Shown one piece after another: positions 17,575-26,585 of a stretch of 64,000 nucleotides of DNA. Position 1 is the stretch's first letter; the number at the start of each line of letters is the position of its first letter. The translations under genes were made by a program, and so were the position numbers. The DNA comes from JANXSF01 sp043745195. Lineage in GTDB: Bacteria > Acidobacteriota > Terriglobia > Bryobacterales > Bryobacteraceae. Under the pieces are notes generated by a model. That model saw only the letters and a program-made list of their open reading frames with translations, was not told the origin of the DNA and did no database searches. The stretch spans positions 16,998 through 80,997 of the forward strand of contig JAYTTF010000055.1 of the NCBI GenBank assembly GCA_043745195.1. The letters are read 5' to 3'.

Positions 17575-18732
17575 ATGAAAATCCATGAGTATCAGGCGAA
17601 GGCCATCCTGGCCGGCTACGGGGTCCCTGTGCCCAAGGGCAAAGTTGCCTTTTCTGTAGCAGAAGCCGAGGCCGCGGCTAAAGATCTTGGCGGTGTTACC
17701 GTCGTAAAAGCTCAGATACATGCTGGTGGGCGCGGCAAAGGCGGCGGCGTTAAAGTTGCCAAGACCTTTGAAGACGCCTCCGCTGCTATCAACAGAATTT
17801 TGGGTATGCAATTGGTGACGCATCAAACTGGTCCGCAAGGTACCAAGGTCCATCGGTTGCTGATTGAAGAAGGCTTGCCGATTGCCAAAGAACTGTATCT
17901 TGGCATCACGCTTGATCGCGTTCAAGGTAAGAACGTTTTCATGGCATCCAGCGAAGGTGGCATGGATATTGAAGAAGTGGCTGCCCACACACCTGAAAAA
18001 ATCCTGAAAGAAATTATTGAACCTGGCATTGGCCTTTCTGCCTTTCAGGCTCGCAAATTGGCATTTGGTATTGGCGTTCCTGCGGCTAGCGTTAATGCAG
18101 CAGTGAAAGCGATGATCGCGTTGTCCAAGGCTTATGACGAAATTGACGCCTCGTTGGCCGAAATCAATCCGTTCATTTTGCTGCAAGACGGTCGAGTGAT
18201 GGCGCTGGACGCCAAGATCACGATCGATGACAACGCACTGTTCCGTCACAAAGATTTTGAGGCCCTGCGCGATTTGAACGAAGAGGATCCACTGGAAGTG
18301 GAAGCCTCGAAGTTTGGTTTGAACTACATTAAGTTGGATGGCAACATTGCGTGCATGGTGAATGGTGCAGGGTTGGCAATGGCCACCATGGACATCATCA
18401 AGTACAGCGGCGGTGAACCTGCGAACTTCTTGGACGTAGGCGGCGGTGCCAATGAAGAGCAAATCAAGAACGCCTTCCGCATTCTGCTATCTGATGTGGC
18501 TGTGAAAGCAGTGTTGATAAACATTTTCGGCGGCATTCTACGCTGCGATGTTTTGGCTCGCGGTGTTGTGAATGCTGCGCGCGACCTTGGCATTCAAGTT
18601 CCCATCGTCATTCGTATGGAAGGAACCAACGTTGAGGAAGGTAAGAAGATTTTGCTGGAATCGGGTTTCAACTTTGGAGTGGGTGATGGCATGAAGGACG
18701 GAGCAGAGAAGATTGTGAGGGCCGCCCAATGA
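17575..18732 (+). CDS. sucC: Succinyl-CoA ligase, beta subunit
   Basis: ADP/GDP-forming subunit of the TCA-cycle enzyme that makes a nucleoside triphosphate from succinyl-CoA. It has 385 residues beginning MKIHEYQAKAIL. The ATP-grasp segment QIHAGGRGKGGGVKVAK is near 47-63, and the C-terminal ligase domain shows NIFGGILRCD and ACMVNGAGLAMATMD. The ATG at 17575 matches the family start; the 19 extra codons upstream overlap trpD. The stop overlaps the sucD start (ATGA). Confidence 0.97.
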   Translation: MKIHEYQAKAILAGYGVPVPKGKVAFSVAEAEAAAKDLGGVTVVKAQIHAGGRGKGGGVKVAKTFEDASAAINRILGMQLVTHQTGPQGTKVHRLLIEEGLPIAKELYLGITLDRVQGKNVFMASSEGGMDIEEVAAHTPEKILKEIIEPGIGLSAFQARKLAFGIGVPAASVNAAVKAMIALSKAYDEIDASLAEINPFILLQDGRVMALDAKITIDDNALFRHKDFEALRDLNEEDPLEVEASKFGLNYIKLDGNIACMVNGAGLAMATMDIIKYSGGEPANFLDVGGGANEEQIKNAFRILLSDVAVKAVLINIFGGILRCDVLARGVVNAARDLGIQVPIVIRMEGTNVEEGKKILLESGFNFGVGDGMKDGAEKIVRAAQ

Positions 18733-19595
18733 GCGTACTTGTAAATAGGAAAACCCGCTTGCTGGTGCAAGGATTCACTGGTAGCCAAGGCACTTTTCAC
18801 GCGGAGCAGTCCATTGCATATGGAACCACTGTTGTTGGCGGCGTGACACCGGGCAAGGGTGGCCAGAAACATTTGGATCGACCTGTGTTCGACACTGTTG
18901 CACAAGCCGTGAAAGAAACGGGTGCCGATGCAACCGTGATATTTGTACCGCCTCCATTTGCTGCAGATTCCATTATGGAAGCCGCAGATGCTGGTATCGC
19001 CCTGATCGTTTGCATCACCGAAGGAATTCCCACCCGCGACATGATCGCGGTGAAAGAGTTTTTGAAGTCACACAAATCGCGTCTGATTGGGCCGAATTGT
19101 CCAGGCATTATCACTCCTGAAGAATGCCGCATCGGAATTATGCCAGGCCATATTCACATGAAGGGACCAGTGGGTGTTGTGTCCCGCTCTGGGACTCTGA
19201 CTTACGAAGCAGTTGGGCAGTTGACCAAATTAGGGATTGGACAGTCCACTTGCATCGGCATTGGTGGCGATCCAATTATTGGCACCACTCATATTGACGC
19301 TATCAAGTTGTTCAACGACGATCCCGATACTCACGCCATTGTGATGATTGGCGAGATTGGTGGCAACAATGAAGAAATTGCGGCTGATTGGATTAAGCAC
19401 AATGTGAAGAAGCCGGTGATCGGTTTCATCGCGGGGCAAACGGCACCTCCCGGCCGTCGCATGGGCCATGCCGGAGCAATCATTTCCGGCGGCAGCGGGA
19501 AAGCGGAAGACAAGATCAAGGCCATGGAAGACGCAGGAATCACCGTCTGTGCAACTCCGGCCGAAATTGGAGAAAAGGTTAAAAGTAGATTATGA
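18729..19595 (+). CDS. sucD: Succinyl-CoA ligase, alpha subunit
   Basis: CoA-binding, phosphohistidine-bearing subunit that pairs with SucC. It has 288 residues. The Rossmann CoA-binding domain includes VQGFTGSQGTFHAEQ near residue 13 and YGTTVVGGVTPGKGG. SRSGTLTYEAVGQ is near 153. The catalytic histidine is in MGHAGAIISGGSG near 240. It overlaps sucC by 4 bases and ndk by 4 bases (ATGA at both junctions), so the three genes form a translationally coupled operon. Confidence 0.97.
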   Translation: MSVLVNRKTRLLVQGFTGSQGTFHAEQSIAYGTTVVGGVTPGKGGQKHLDRPVFDTVAQAVKETGADATVIFVPPPFAADSIMEAADAGIALIVCITEGIPTRDMIAVKEFLKSHKSRLIGPNCPGIITPEECRIGIMPGHIHMKGPVGVVSRSGTLTYEAVGQLTKLGIGQSTCIGIGGDPIIGTTHIDAIKLFNDDPDTHAIVMIGEIGGNNEEIAADWIKHNVKKPVIGFIAGQTAPPGRRMGHAGAIISGGSGKAEDKIKAMEDAGITVCATPAEIGEKVKSRL

Positions 19596-20011
19596 GTTTG
19601 GAACGCACCTACGCAATGATTAAGCCGGACGCTGTGGCGGCTGGCAATTCGGGAAAGATTATTGACCTGATTGAGCAGAACGGATTTCGCATTGTAGCCA
19701 TGAAGAAGTTGCGCATTACCCACGAACAAGGGGAGGCGTTTTATGGTGTTCACAAAGATCGTCCCTTCTTCAAGAGCCTTGTTACATTCATGACCGAAGG
19801 CCCCATTGTGGCACTTGTCATGGAACGGGAAGATGCCATTAAGAAGTGGCGCGATGTTATGGGTGCCACCAATCCAGCAAATGCTGCCGAAGGCACAGTG
19901 CGCAAACTTTATGCCACAAGCATTGAACGCAATGCTGCCCACGGTTCTGATGCTCCCGAAACGGCTGCCGATGAAACTCGATTCTTCTTCAGTGCTTCTG
20001 AACTTTTGTAA
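19592..20011 (+). CDS. ndk: Nucleoside diphosphate kinase
   Basis: Transfers the gamma phosphate between nucleoside triphosphates and diphosphates through phosphohistidine. The 139 residues are the standard length. The active-site His117 sits in NAAHGSDAPETA, and TYAMIKPDAV opens the protein. Coupling to succinyl-CoA ligase is sensible because Ndk can exchange the ATP/GTP made by SucCD. The stop lies 41 bases inside the following peptidase gene. Confidence 0.97.
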   Translation: MSLERTYAMIKPDAVAAGNSGKIIDLIEQNGFRIVAMKKLRITHEQGEAFYGVHKDRPFFKSLVTFMTEGPIVALVMEREDAIKKWRDVMGATNPANAAEGTVRKLYATSIERNAAHGSDAPETAADETRFFFSASELL

Positions 20012-21530
20012 TCGCGCAATCCTGATTTGCTGTTTTCCTCCTCTTATTGCGGCTGATGTTCATCCGAGCATTGGCCGCCTTAAGACCGATCTTGAATATC
20101 TAACCTCTCCTCAACTTGCCGGTCGTGCTTCTCTTGCACCAGGTGCCAAGCTCGCGGCTGAATACGTCGCTAAACAATTTCAACAAGCCGGTATTGAGCC
20201 CGCCAATGGAAATTCCTATCTTCAGGAATTTACAGTAACTGCGAATACATTGGATGCCGCAAACAGCACTTTGACAATGGGTGAATTGCAACTTGTGGCA
20301 ACGAATCATTTCACGGGTGCTTTTCACCGGAACCTTTCTGTCAAGGCCAACGCTGTATTTGTAGGTTATGGCATAACTGCGCCAGAGTACGGGTATGACG
20401 ATTACAAAACCGTGGACGCCAGGGGCAAGATTGTTTTCCTCTTCGATCGTGAGCCGCAGGAAGCCGATCCGAAAAGCATTTTCCTTGGACTGGGCTTAAC
20501 CCGCTATGCCAACTATCGTTCCAAATTGAAAAATGCACAGGCCCATGGTGCAGTGGCGATGGTTATCTTTCGATCGGCCAAAACTACCGCAGCAGTGGTA
20601 CGCAATCCTTCCCCAACACGGGGCAATGCCGAACGGCAAATTGAGGATGGAGTGAAAATTCCCTTCATCAATTTGAATGAGTCGGGTGCGAACAAATTGC
20701 TGCCCAATTGGCGATCAATTCAAGAAAAGCTGGATGCGTCGGCAAACCCGCAGTCATTTATTTTGCCCACTGAGGTTGAGTTGCAACTGAAGCATTCCAA
20801 ATTCAAGCAAGGCACAACTTGGAATGTTGTTGGAATGATAGAAGGGTCCGATAGAACGCTAAAAGAGGAAACGATCCTGCTAACGTCCCATCATGACCAT
20901 CTGCCAGTGCGATCAGAAAAGTACTATCCGGGTGCCAATGATAACGGTTCGGGCACGGCGGGGGTAATAGAACTGGCTCGTCTTTTTCGAGAATCGAAAC
21001 AACGTCCTAAGCGAACTATTTTGTTTGTTAGTTTTGGTGCTGAGGAAAACTTTCTGCTTGGGTCTTTCTATTTTGTGGACCATCCTTTGCGACCACTTGC
21101 TACCACACGTGCCGTAATTAATCTGGATATGATCGCCCGCAATGAGGCGCATGTTCCATCCACCGAGGGACGGTTGATAATTCCGTCCGACACTCGCAAT
21201 CAGCTAAACCTAGTGGGAACTATATATAGTCCTGGTTTGCAGAAAGCAATTGAAAAAGGGAATCGTCGGGTTGGTCTGCAATTCGACACGAAGTTTGAGC
21301 GCGAATCCACACAGAACATTTTGTTCCGTTGCGATCACTATCCGTTCCTTTTGGCTGATATTCCCGCAGTTTGGTTGTTTGGGGGGTTGCATCCTGGCTA
21401 TCACGAACCTGAGGATACTGTAGACAAATTAGATTTCACTAAGCTTGAAAAAGTACTCCGATTGGCATTCCAAACCGTAATGGAACTGGCCAACTCAAAG
21501 GCTTCGCCAGGATTCCGTACGGGACCATAA
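19971..21530 (+). CDS. Secreted M28 family metallopeptidase
   Basis: About 519 residues from the ATG at 19971, which overlaps the end of ndk. An in-frame GTG at 19992 is an alternative start. A hydrophobic leader (RAILICCFPPLIAAD) indicates export. A protease-associated insert lies around 110-250. The M28 zinc ligands are all visible: SHHDH, GANDNGSGTA, GAEEN, INLDMIARNE and the final GGLHPGYHEPEDT. Likely an aminopeptidase acting outside the cytoplasm. Upstream extension of the frame to 19806 lies inside ndk and is spurious. It shares the sucCD-ndk transcript. Confidence 0.9.
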   Translation: MKLDSSSVLLNFCNRAILICCFPPLIAADVHPSIGRLKTDLEYLTSPQLAGRASLAPGAKLAAEYVAKQFQQAGIEPANGNSYLQEFTVTANTLDAANSTLTMGELQLVATNHFTGAFHRNLSVKANAVFVGYGITAPEYGYDDYKTVDARGKIVFLFDREPQEADPKSIFLGLGLTRYANYRSKLKNAQAHGAVAMVIFRSAKTTAAVVRNPSPTRGNAERQIEDGVKIPFINLNESGANKLLPNWRSIQEKLDASANPQSFILPTEVELQLKHSKFKQGTTWNVVGMIEGSDRTLKEETILLTSHHDHLPVRSEKYYPGANDNGSGTAGVIELARLFRESKQRPKRTILFVSFGAEENFLLGSFYFVDHPLRPLATTRAVINLDMIARNEAHVPSTEGRLIIPSDTRNQLNLVGTIYSPGLQKAIEKGNRRVGLQFDTKFERESTQNILFRCDHYPFLLADIPAVWLFGGLHPGYHEPEDTVDKLDFTKLEKVLRLAFQTVMELANSKASPGFRTGP

Positions 21531-21755
21531 GCACTGGTTGCCGGTACTTTCAGTTCATGCAATAAAAGGCCAACAGTGCGAAAAAGGAAGAAGCCCAATG
21601 CGTCGGTTCCTTCTCAAATTTGCCTATGGTTTTCGAAAGACTCAAGCCAAGCAGTTATCCCCCCCACGAACGGAAAACGACATTATGAAATCCTTGTGGA
21701 AACTGGCAACAGCCATCTCATTACGCAGCGGGAAGAATCCGATTATTCGTCGGCC
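21531..21755. other. Intergenic segment left of the MITE-like element
   Basis: About 225 bases with only short frames (for example one reading KRHYEILVETGNSHLITQRE). I recognise none of them. It may be a gene remnant cut off by the element that follows. Confidence 0.3.
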
Positions 21756-21759
21756 TTAA

Positions 21760-21983
21760 TCCTAGAAACGGCAGTTGCAAGCCGTAACCGGCACCATGTC
21801 TGCCCAACTCGTGAAATCCGTCCCGGATTTCGCAGCCCTCCGCACCTTAGTCCCACGCCTAGCCCCACGATTGAATTTAGAATCGAAAGAGCGCTCACCA
21901 TTCAGGTGACAGATGAGTTCCACGCAACTGTCAGTGGGTACGGGAGATGATCTATGGACGGTGCGTCAACTGCCGTTTTTGGG
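21760..21983. mobile_element. TTAA-flanked MITE-like element, short type
   Basis: A 224-base element flanked by TTAA at 21756-21759 and 21984-21987, which looks like a target-site duplication. Its ends are inverted: TCCTAGAAACGGCAGTTG at the left and, as reverse complement, CCCAAAAACGGCAGTTGA at the right. The left part (to about 21830) is nearly identical to the partial element at 63900. A short frame from 21796 (MSAQLVKSVPDFAALRTLV) stops after 37 codons, too short for a transposase. The right TTAA supplies the stop codon of the next gene on the minus strand. Confidence 0.75.
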
Positions 21984-24305
21984 TTAATACAACAAGTATT
22001 TTTGCCTGAGCGCTAAAAACGGTTTTAGCTGATCGTCAATCCGGTCGAAAATCATCCGAGGATCTTCCAGTTTCCCAATTGCATCGATCACCGACTGATT
22101 CCCTATAAGTTTCAAGTTCACTTTCCAATCGATTTTGCCTGGATGCAATCTTTCATAGGCCACTGCAAGCTCAAGCCCCAGCCTGACTGAGAGGAACTGC
22201 TCCCGGTCGGTGATCATGAATCGTAATCCCTCAACCCTTGTGCCTTTGAAATACGAATCCGTTGGCTGAAGCCATGTGGGGTAAATCCGAACTCCCGGAA
22301 TTTTCCTTTGGTTCAACGCTTGCGCCAACGCCCGGGCATTCATCCAATCGGCTCCCACCTGTTCAAACGGTGCATCGGTACCTCGGCCCACGGAATAGTT
22401 CTTCGAATATTCCATCATTCCAACTCCAGGGTACAGCAGCGCCGCTTGCAAGGAACGCATGTTTGGCGATGGATTAGTCCACGGCAAACCTGTTGAATCA
22501 AACCAATCGCCGCGCTGCCAGCCTTTCATTTGGATCACGTGAAGATCTGCGCCGATGTTTAATTTCCCATTGAACATGCGCGCTAACTCGCCCAGCGTCA
22601 TCCCGTGACGCAAGGGCAATGGATAGGCCGCAATAAAGCTTTCTAATCCTGCGTCCAACATTGGTCCTTCCACGTGGACGCCGTCGATTGGGTTAGGACG
22701 GTCCAGAACATAAAATGGGATTTTCCGTTTAGCCGCTTCTTCCATTGCATAGAGCATGGTGGCTGGGTAGGTGTAGAAGCGCGTACCAATGTCTTGAATG
22801 TCGAATACCAATGCATCCAGGTCTTTCAACATTTCTGCAGATGGCCGCCGATTCTTCCCTGCGTACAGACTCCAAACTTTCAACCCAGTTTTTTCATCTT
22901 TGGTATGGCCGATGTTCTCGTGGTCTTCTTTCCCGAAAAGTCCATGTTCCGGAGCCAGCAAGGAAACCAGCTTTACTCCTGCCCTTAACATCACATCGAT
23001 GTTCCGCTCGCCCTTCTTGGTCAATCCGGTGTGGTTGGTAATCAACCCTGCTCGTTTCCCTTTCAACATCGCAAAGCCCTCTGCGGCAGCTACGTCAAGT
23101 CCTGTATCAACAGATCCATTGCGCGCCACAGTTCTGCGAACCCCTGCGCCTGCAATCGTTTCGTTGTATCCGGTGAGAATCATGCCTGGGGAATCCAGTC
23201 CTGCATTCGCCGCAACGATTGTGGCAATGCGTGCTCGTAACGCTGTATTTGCTGGACGACGAAAAGGATGCACGCTATTCGACATCAGAATTACGTAGGT
23301 TTTTGTGGAAGGGTCCATCCACATGGAAGTACCTGTAAACCCTGTATGGCCGAAGGATCCGATGGGAAACAATTCGCCGCGATTGGAAGAAAAAGGACTG
23401 TCGATATCGGGGCCCAATCCCCGCAGAATCGGCTGATCGGCGGGTGTGCCGGGTTCGGTAAATTTGCGAACCGTTAGCGGGCTCAAGATTCTCTTACCGC
23501 CAAGTTCGCCGCCATTCAATAGCATTTGTGCGTATCGAGACAAATCGCGTGCAGTGGAAAACAGCCCGGCATGACCGGCAATTCCGCCCATGAATTTCGT
23601 CGTCTCATCGTGAACAATTCCTCTCAATGGGCCGGCATCGCCAGGGTAATGCTCTGTTGGCGCAATCCGGCTCCGCAACTCTGCCGGCGGTTGATACATT
23701 GTTTCTTTCATGCCCAATGGTTGGTAAATGTTCTGCCTGGCAAATTCCGGTAGAGGCTTCCCGGAAACAACGTGGACAATTTCTCCTAACAGGATGTAGT
23801 TAATGTCGCTATAAATAAATCGCTCCCCAGGTGCAGCAACGGGCCTATCGATCAGCGCTTTCTGGATGCCGGTTTCATACCCTTTCCAAACGGGCTTCAA
23901 ATCCAAATCAGGCCGAAGACCGGAAAAATGGGTCAGCAACAAGCGCACGGTGATATCACTTTTCCCGCCCTGGAATTTAGGCAGGTAGACGGTAACCTTA
24001 TCGTTCAGCCGGACCTTCCCTTGCTCCACAAGTTTCATGATGGAAACAGAAGTGGATACAACCTTAGTTAGGGACGCACAATCAAAAATCGTATCCAACG
24101 TCATAGCTTCTTTTTGAGGAACCAGTGCTCTGTTCCCGTAGGCTTTTTCATACAGGATGCGATCTTGCTGGCCAATCAGGATCACTGCCCCGGGCAATGC
24201 ATCGCGGCTCACCGCGTCCTCAATCAATTTGTCAATTTCGGCGCTCGGATAGGTTTGCGCCAAGCCCGCAATTGAAGCCAAAAGAATTACAAAAAGTGAT
24301 TTCAT
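21984..24305 (-). CDS. Secreted serine hydrolase (beta-lactamase fold) fused to NamZ/DUF1343
   Basis: A 773-residue two-domain exported protein. After a signal peptide (LFVILLASIAGLAQT) comes a beta-lactamase/penicillin-binding-type domain (about 20-375) with Ser78-x-x-Lys81 (CASLTKVV), the YSDINY motif and FGHTGFTGTSMW. From about 405 it is DUF1343, the family of the exo-N-acetylmuramidase NamZ: GLITNHTGLTKKGERN, LLAPEHGLFGKEDHEN, DIQDIGTRFYTYP and VLDRPNPIDGVHVEGP. Joining a serine hydrolase to a muramidase suggests processing or recycling of peptidoglycan fragments. The stop codon lies in the TTAA flank of the adjacent element. The start overlaps phhB by 4 bases. Confidence 0.9.
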   Translation of the reverse strand: MKSLFVILLASIAGLAQTYPSAEIDKLIEDAVSRDALPGAVILIGQQDRILYEKAYGNRALVPQKEAMTLDTIFDCASLTKVVSTSVSIMKLVEQGKVRLNDKVTVYLPKFQGGKSDITVRLLLTHFSGLRPDLDLKPVWKGYETGIQKALIDRPVAAPGERFIYSDINYILLGEIVHVVSGKPLPEFARQNIYQPLGMKETMYQPPAELRSRIAPTEHYPGDAGPLRGIVHDETTKFMGGIAGHAGLFSTARDLSRYAQMLLNGGELGGKRILSPLTVRKFTEPGTPADQPILRGLGPDIDSPFSSNRGELFPIGSFGHTGFTGTSMWMDPSTKTYVILMSNSVHPFRRPANTALRARIATIVAANAGLDSPGMILTGYNETIAGAGVRRTVARNGSVDTGLDVAAAEGFAMLKGKRAGLITNHTGLTKKGERNIDVMLRAGVKLVSLLAPEHGLFGKEDHENIGHTKDEKTGLKVWSLYAGKNRRPSAEMLKDLDALVFDIQDIGTRFYTYPATMLYAMEEAAKRKIPFYVLDRPNPIDGVHVEGPMLDAGLESFIAAYPLPLRHGMTLGELARMFNGKLNIGADLHVIQMKGWQRGDWFDSTGLPWTNPSPNMRSLQAALLYPGVGMMEYSKNYSVGRGTDAPFEQVGADWMNARALAQALNQRKIPGVRIYPTWLQPTDSYFKGTRVEGLRFMITDREQFLSVRLGLELAVAYERLHPGKIDWKVNLKLIGNQSVIDAIGKLEDPRMIFDRIDDQLKPFLALRQKYLLY

Positions 24306-24592
24306 GCCAGCTTCTTCGCCAATCCTTCCAGAGTCATTGCCAGGTCAATATCCTTTTGCGTAATGCCGCCGGCGTCATGTGTTGTCAAATCCACGTTCAC
24401 TTTGCTGTATACGTTAAACCATTCTGGATGATGGTTCATTTTCTCAATTGCCATGGCCGCAGTTGCCATGAATCCAAATGCGTGGATGAAGTCGGGAAAC
24501 TGGTATTCGCGGTGAAGTTTGCCTGCCACAACGGTCCACCCAGGAAGCTTGCTGAGGGTTGCTGAAATTATTGCTTCGGGAAGTTTGTCCAT
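24302..24592 (-). CDS. phhB: Pterin-4-alpha-carbinolamine dehydratase
   Basis: Recycles the 4a-hydroxy-tetrahydropterin formed by aromatic amino acid hydroxylases. It has 96 residues with the signature EKMNHHPEW and the following VYSKVNVDLTTHDAGGIT. Length is normal. Its stop overlaps the start of the NamZ fusion (ATGA), an unexpected partner. On the minus strand TATGAT ends 6 bases before its ATG, so it is probably leaderless. Confidence 0.93.
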   Translation of the reverse strand: MDKLPEAIISATLSKLPGWTVVAGKLHREYQFPDFIHAFGFMATAAMAIEKMNHHPEWFNVYSKVNVDLTTHDAGGITQKDIDLAMTLEGLAKKLA

Positions 24593-24597
24593 ACAGT

Positions 24598-24604
24598 TAT
24601 CATA
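24598..24604. promoter_or_regulatory. Back-to-back -10 elements of phhB and the Memo-like gene
   Basis: Plus-strand TATCAT (24598-24603) ends 6 bases before the ATG at 24610. Minus-strand TATGAT (24604-24599) ends 6 bases before the phhB ATG at 24592. The two overlap by 5 bases, so a single 17-base gap serves two divergent, apparently leaderless genes. Confidence 0.5.
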
Positions 24605-24609
24605 GAGCG

Positions 24610-25827
24610 ATGTCCCGCATTCTGCCCCGGCTCCGCTGGAACCTAGACATAATGCCTTCGCCAGTTGAAGACCGGCCAGGGTTAATGATTCGTGATTCGT
24701 ACGGCTATTCCGGCCGCACTCTGATCCTTCCGCCGCAAGTGGTCCCCTTCTTGCAGTTCTTTGATGGTGAAACGGAAGAGAACGAGCTTTCTGCTCAACT
24801 GGTGCGTGAAACTGGCGATTTGGCGATTACGCGAGTCAAGGATCAGGTTTGGGAAGCTCTAAGCCAGGCAGGATTTTTGGAAGATGAAGTCTATGCCAAA
24901 GCTCGGAAAGAAAAGCACCGTGAATTCGCCGAAGCCGAAGTTCGAGTGGCTAGCCATGCCGGCGGAGCCTATCCGGATACCCCTGAAGAATTACGCACAG
25001 TGTTTAATGAGTACATGTCGGGGCCAGGTTCAAAAGGCCTGTCTCAGGTAAAGGCAATTGCCGCACCCCATGTTTCGCCCTTCGGCGGGTATGATTCCTA
25101 CAGATCAGCCTATTCTGCATTGCGGCCAAATTTAGATATGGATCGGACCTTCATCCTGCTGGGGACGTCTCATTACGGAGAGCCTGGTAAGTTTGGCTTG
25201 ACTCGAAAAAATTACGTTTCTCCTTACGGTGCCGCTGAAACACAAACTGCATTGGTGGACGAACTTCTTGCGAATGCACCAGGAGCGATCGCAATGGAAG
25301 ATTACTGCCATTCCTTCGAACACTCCCTCGAATTTCAGACGGTTTTTCTGCAACATATTCTTGGACCACGAGTGCGCATATTGCCAGTGCTGGTCGGCTC
25401 CTTCGGGCTGGATATGCAGAACAGTCAACTGCCCGAGAAGAATGAAGATACCGCCCGGTTCTTTGATGCGTTAGGTGAAATAGGAACTCGGCTTGGCAAT
25501 AAAGCCTGTTGGGTGCTGGGTGTGGATATGGCACACATGGGCCAACGCTACGGCGATGAGTTTGAGGCAAGAGCGAATCAAGGGGAAATGGTGGAAATAG
25601 CAGCGCTGGACAAAGCAAGAATGGATGCGATTGCCATTGGCGATATCGCAGCCTATTGGAACCTTACATCAGAAGGCGGGGATGATTCGTTGAAATGGTG
25701 CGGATCAGCTCCGTTCTACACATTTTTGAAAGCAGCCCCAGGTCTGCGGGGCACGGTTGAACACTACGAACAGTGGAACATTGATGAGCTGAGCGTGGTC
25801 AGCTTTGCCGGCATGACTTTTGTCTGA
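24610..25827 (+). CDS. Memo-like protein (AmmeMemoRadiSam protein B family)
   Basis: 405 residues. The first 125 are a helical domain unlike the core. From about 145 the Memo/dioxygenase-like fold is visible: AIAAPHVSPFGGYDSYRSAY, ILLGTSHYGEPGKFGLTR, the EHSLEFQTVFLQ motif with the putative metal-site His, and VLGVDMAHMGQRYGDEF. Memo relatives sit beside AmmeMemoRadiSam genes A and C, but neither is seen here. The longer frame from 24559 overlaps phhB. The ATG at 24610 fits the promoter spacing. Function in bacteria is not established. Confidence 0.85.
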   Translation: MSRILPRLRWNLDIMPSPVEDRPGLMIRDSYGYSGRTLILPPQVVPFLQFFDGETEENELSAQLVRETGDLAITRVKDQVWEALSQAGFLEDEVYAKARKEKHREFAEAEVRVASHAGGAYPDTPEELRTVFNEYMSGPGSKGLSQVKAIAAPHVSPFGGYDSYRSAYSALRPNLDMDRTFILLGTSHYGEPGKFGLTRKNYVSPYGAAETQTALVDELLANAPGAIAMEDYCHSFEHSLEFQTVFLQHILGPRVRILPVLVGSFGLDMQNSQLPEKNEDTARFFDALGEIGTRLGNKACWVLGVDMAHMGQRYGDEFEARANQGEMVEIAALDKARMDAIAIGDIAAYWNLTSEGGDDSLKWCGSAPFYTFLKAAPGLRGTVEHYEQWNIDELSVVSFAGMTFV

Positions 25828-26014
25828 CCGAATTTGTGCCCATCCTACCCCAGCGCAGTGGCGCAACCCTAACATCGTTTGAAGGATGCCCCTTCTCAGA
25901 CAGCGAGTTTGCAAATAAGATGAGGTCGGGTGTTCGAAGTGTCAATTCCTGCTCGTTTAGGAGTTTGTGAGGTCCTATCCGCTTTGGAGCCCATATTGCA
26001 GTTATTAATGGCTT

Positions 26015-26227
26015 ATGGAAGGCTTCGTCGTCGTGTCCTACCCGGAAATCATGAATGGAACGCCGTGCTTCTAAGGGACGCACGTGCCCTTCAAAAATCT
26101 CATTGACTACTTGGAGGGCGGCCATTCGTTGCGTGAATTTTTGCACCAATTCCCCACGGTATCGAAGGAAATTGACATCCACGCGCTTGAGGAAGCCAAG
26201 GAATCGCTGTTTGCCAAGATCTCATGA
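26015..26227 (+). pseudogene. Module 1 antitoxin: DUF433 gene with an internal stop
   Basis: Reading from the ATG at 26015 gives MEGFVVVSYPEIMNGTPCF, then an in-frame TAA at 26072, then GTHVPFKNLIDYLEGGHSL without any frame change, to a TGA at 26225. The motif order (PEIMxGxPxFxGTxVPxxxLxxYL) is that of DUF433 proteins, the antitoxin partners of DUF5615 PIN-like toxins. One nonsense change (Arg codon to TAA would fit) inactivates it. It overlaps the following toxin remnant by ATGA. Confidence 0.75.
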
Positions 26228-26307
26228 AGATCTTGTTGGACGAATGTCTGCGGCTTGATTTCCGCCACCACCTCCCTGACAGGCTGGGCCTATTCATGCT
26301 AGTTTGA
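26224..26307 (+). pseudogene. Module 1 toxin: truncated DUF5615 PIN-like remnant
   Basis: The 27 codons read MKILLDECLRLDFRHHLPD and then lose similarity before a TGA at 26305. The start MKILLDECLP-type is the first strand and acidic residue of DUF5615/Mut7-C PIN-like toxins. The rest of the gene is missing. Confidence 0.65.
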
Positions 26308-26340
26308 AAACAGTTACGATTGATAGAAGGACTAAAGAAA

Positions 26341-26574
26341 ATGGCAGTGCTGGATTGGTCACAATGCCCCGCAGTTGAAAGCATTCCCGGCAAGGTAAGC
26401 GGTGCATGGGTCTTGAAGGGAACCCGGACGCCGGTTAAAGTCTTGTTCGAGAACCTTGAAGCGGGTATGAGCATTGAAGAAGTAATGGAACAGTTTCCCG
26501 TGAGCCGCGAGGAGATCGATCGACTTATGGCGTTCGTTGCGCGCTCCCTCGATAAAGCACCGAGCTACAGTTAG
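26341..26574 (+). CDS. Module 2 antitoxin: DUF433 protein
   Basis: A 77-residue DUF433 protein: PGKVSGAWVLKGTRTPVKVL, ENLEAGMSIEEVMEQFPVSREEIDRLM. DUF433 proteins are helix-turn-helix-like antitoxins paired with DUF5615 toxins. The ATG at 26341 has an AAGGA about 12 bases upstream. The toxin gene follows after 11 bases. It shares the WSQCxAVESIPGKVSGAWV segment with modules 3 and 4, so all three derive from a common ancestor. Confidence 0.85.
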   Translation: MAVLDWSQCPAVESIPGKVSGAWVLKGTRTPVKVLFENLEAGMSIEEVMEQFPVSREEIDRLMAFVARSLDKAPSYS

Positions 26575-26585
26575 CAAGCCACTTC

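Noticed and set aside
17554..18462. Long N-terminal extension of the trpD frame
   Set aside because: It is antisense to sucC, shows no TrpD similarity, and a family-typical ATG exists at 17553.
19806..19970. Upstream extension of the M28 peptidase frame
   Set aside because: It lies wholly within ndk in another frame and the signal peptide only makes sense from 19971.
21796..21909. Possible transposase start inside the short MITE
   Set aside because: Only 37 codons are open, no catalytic motif is seen, and the second copy at 63.9 kb lacks the ATG.
25799..26182. 127-codon minus-strand frame over the first antitoxin remnant
   Set aside because: The plus strand carries clear DUF433 motifs; the minus-strand product matches nothing and overlaps the Memo gene end.
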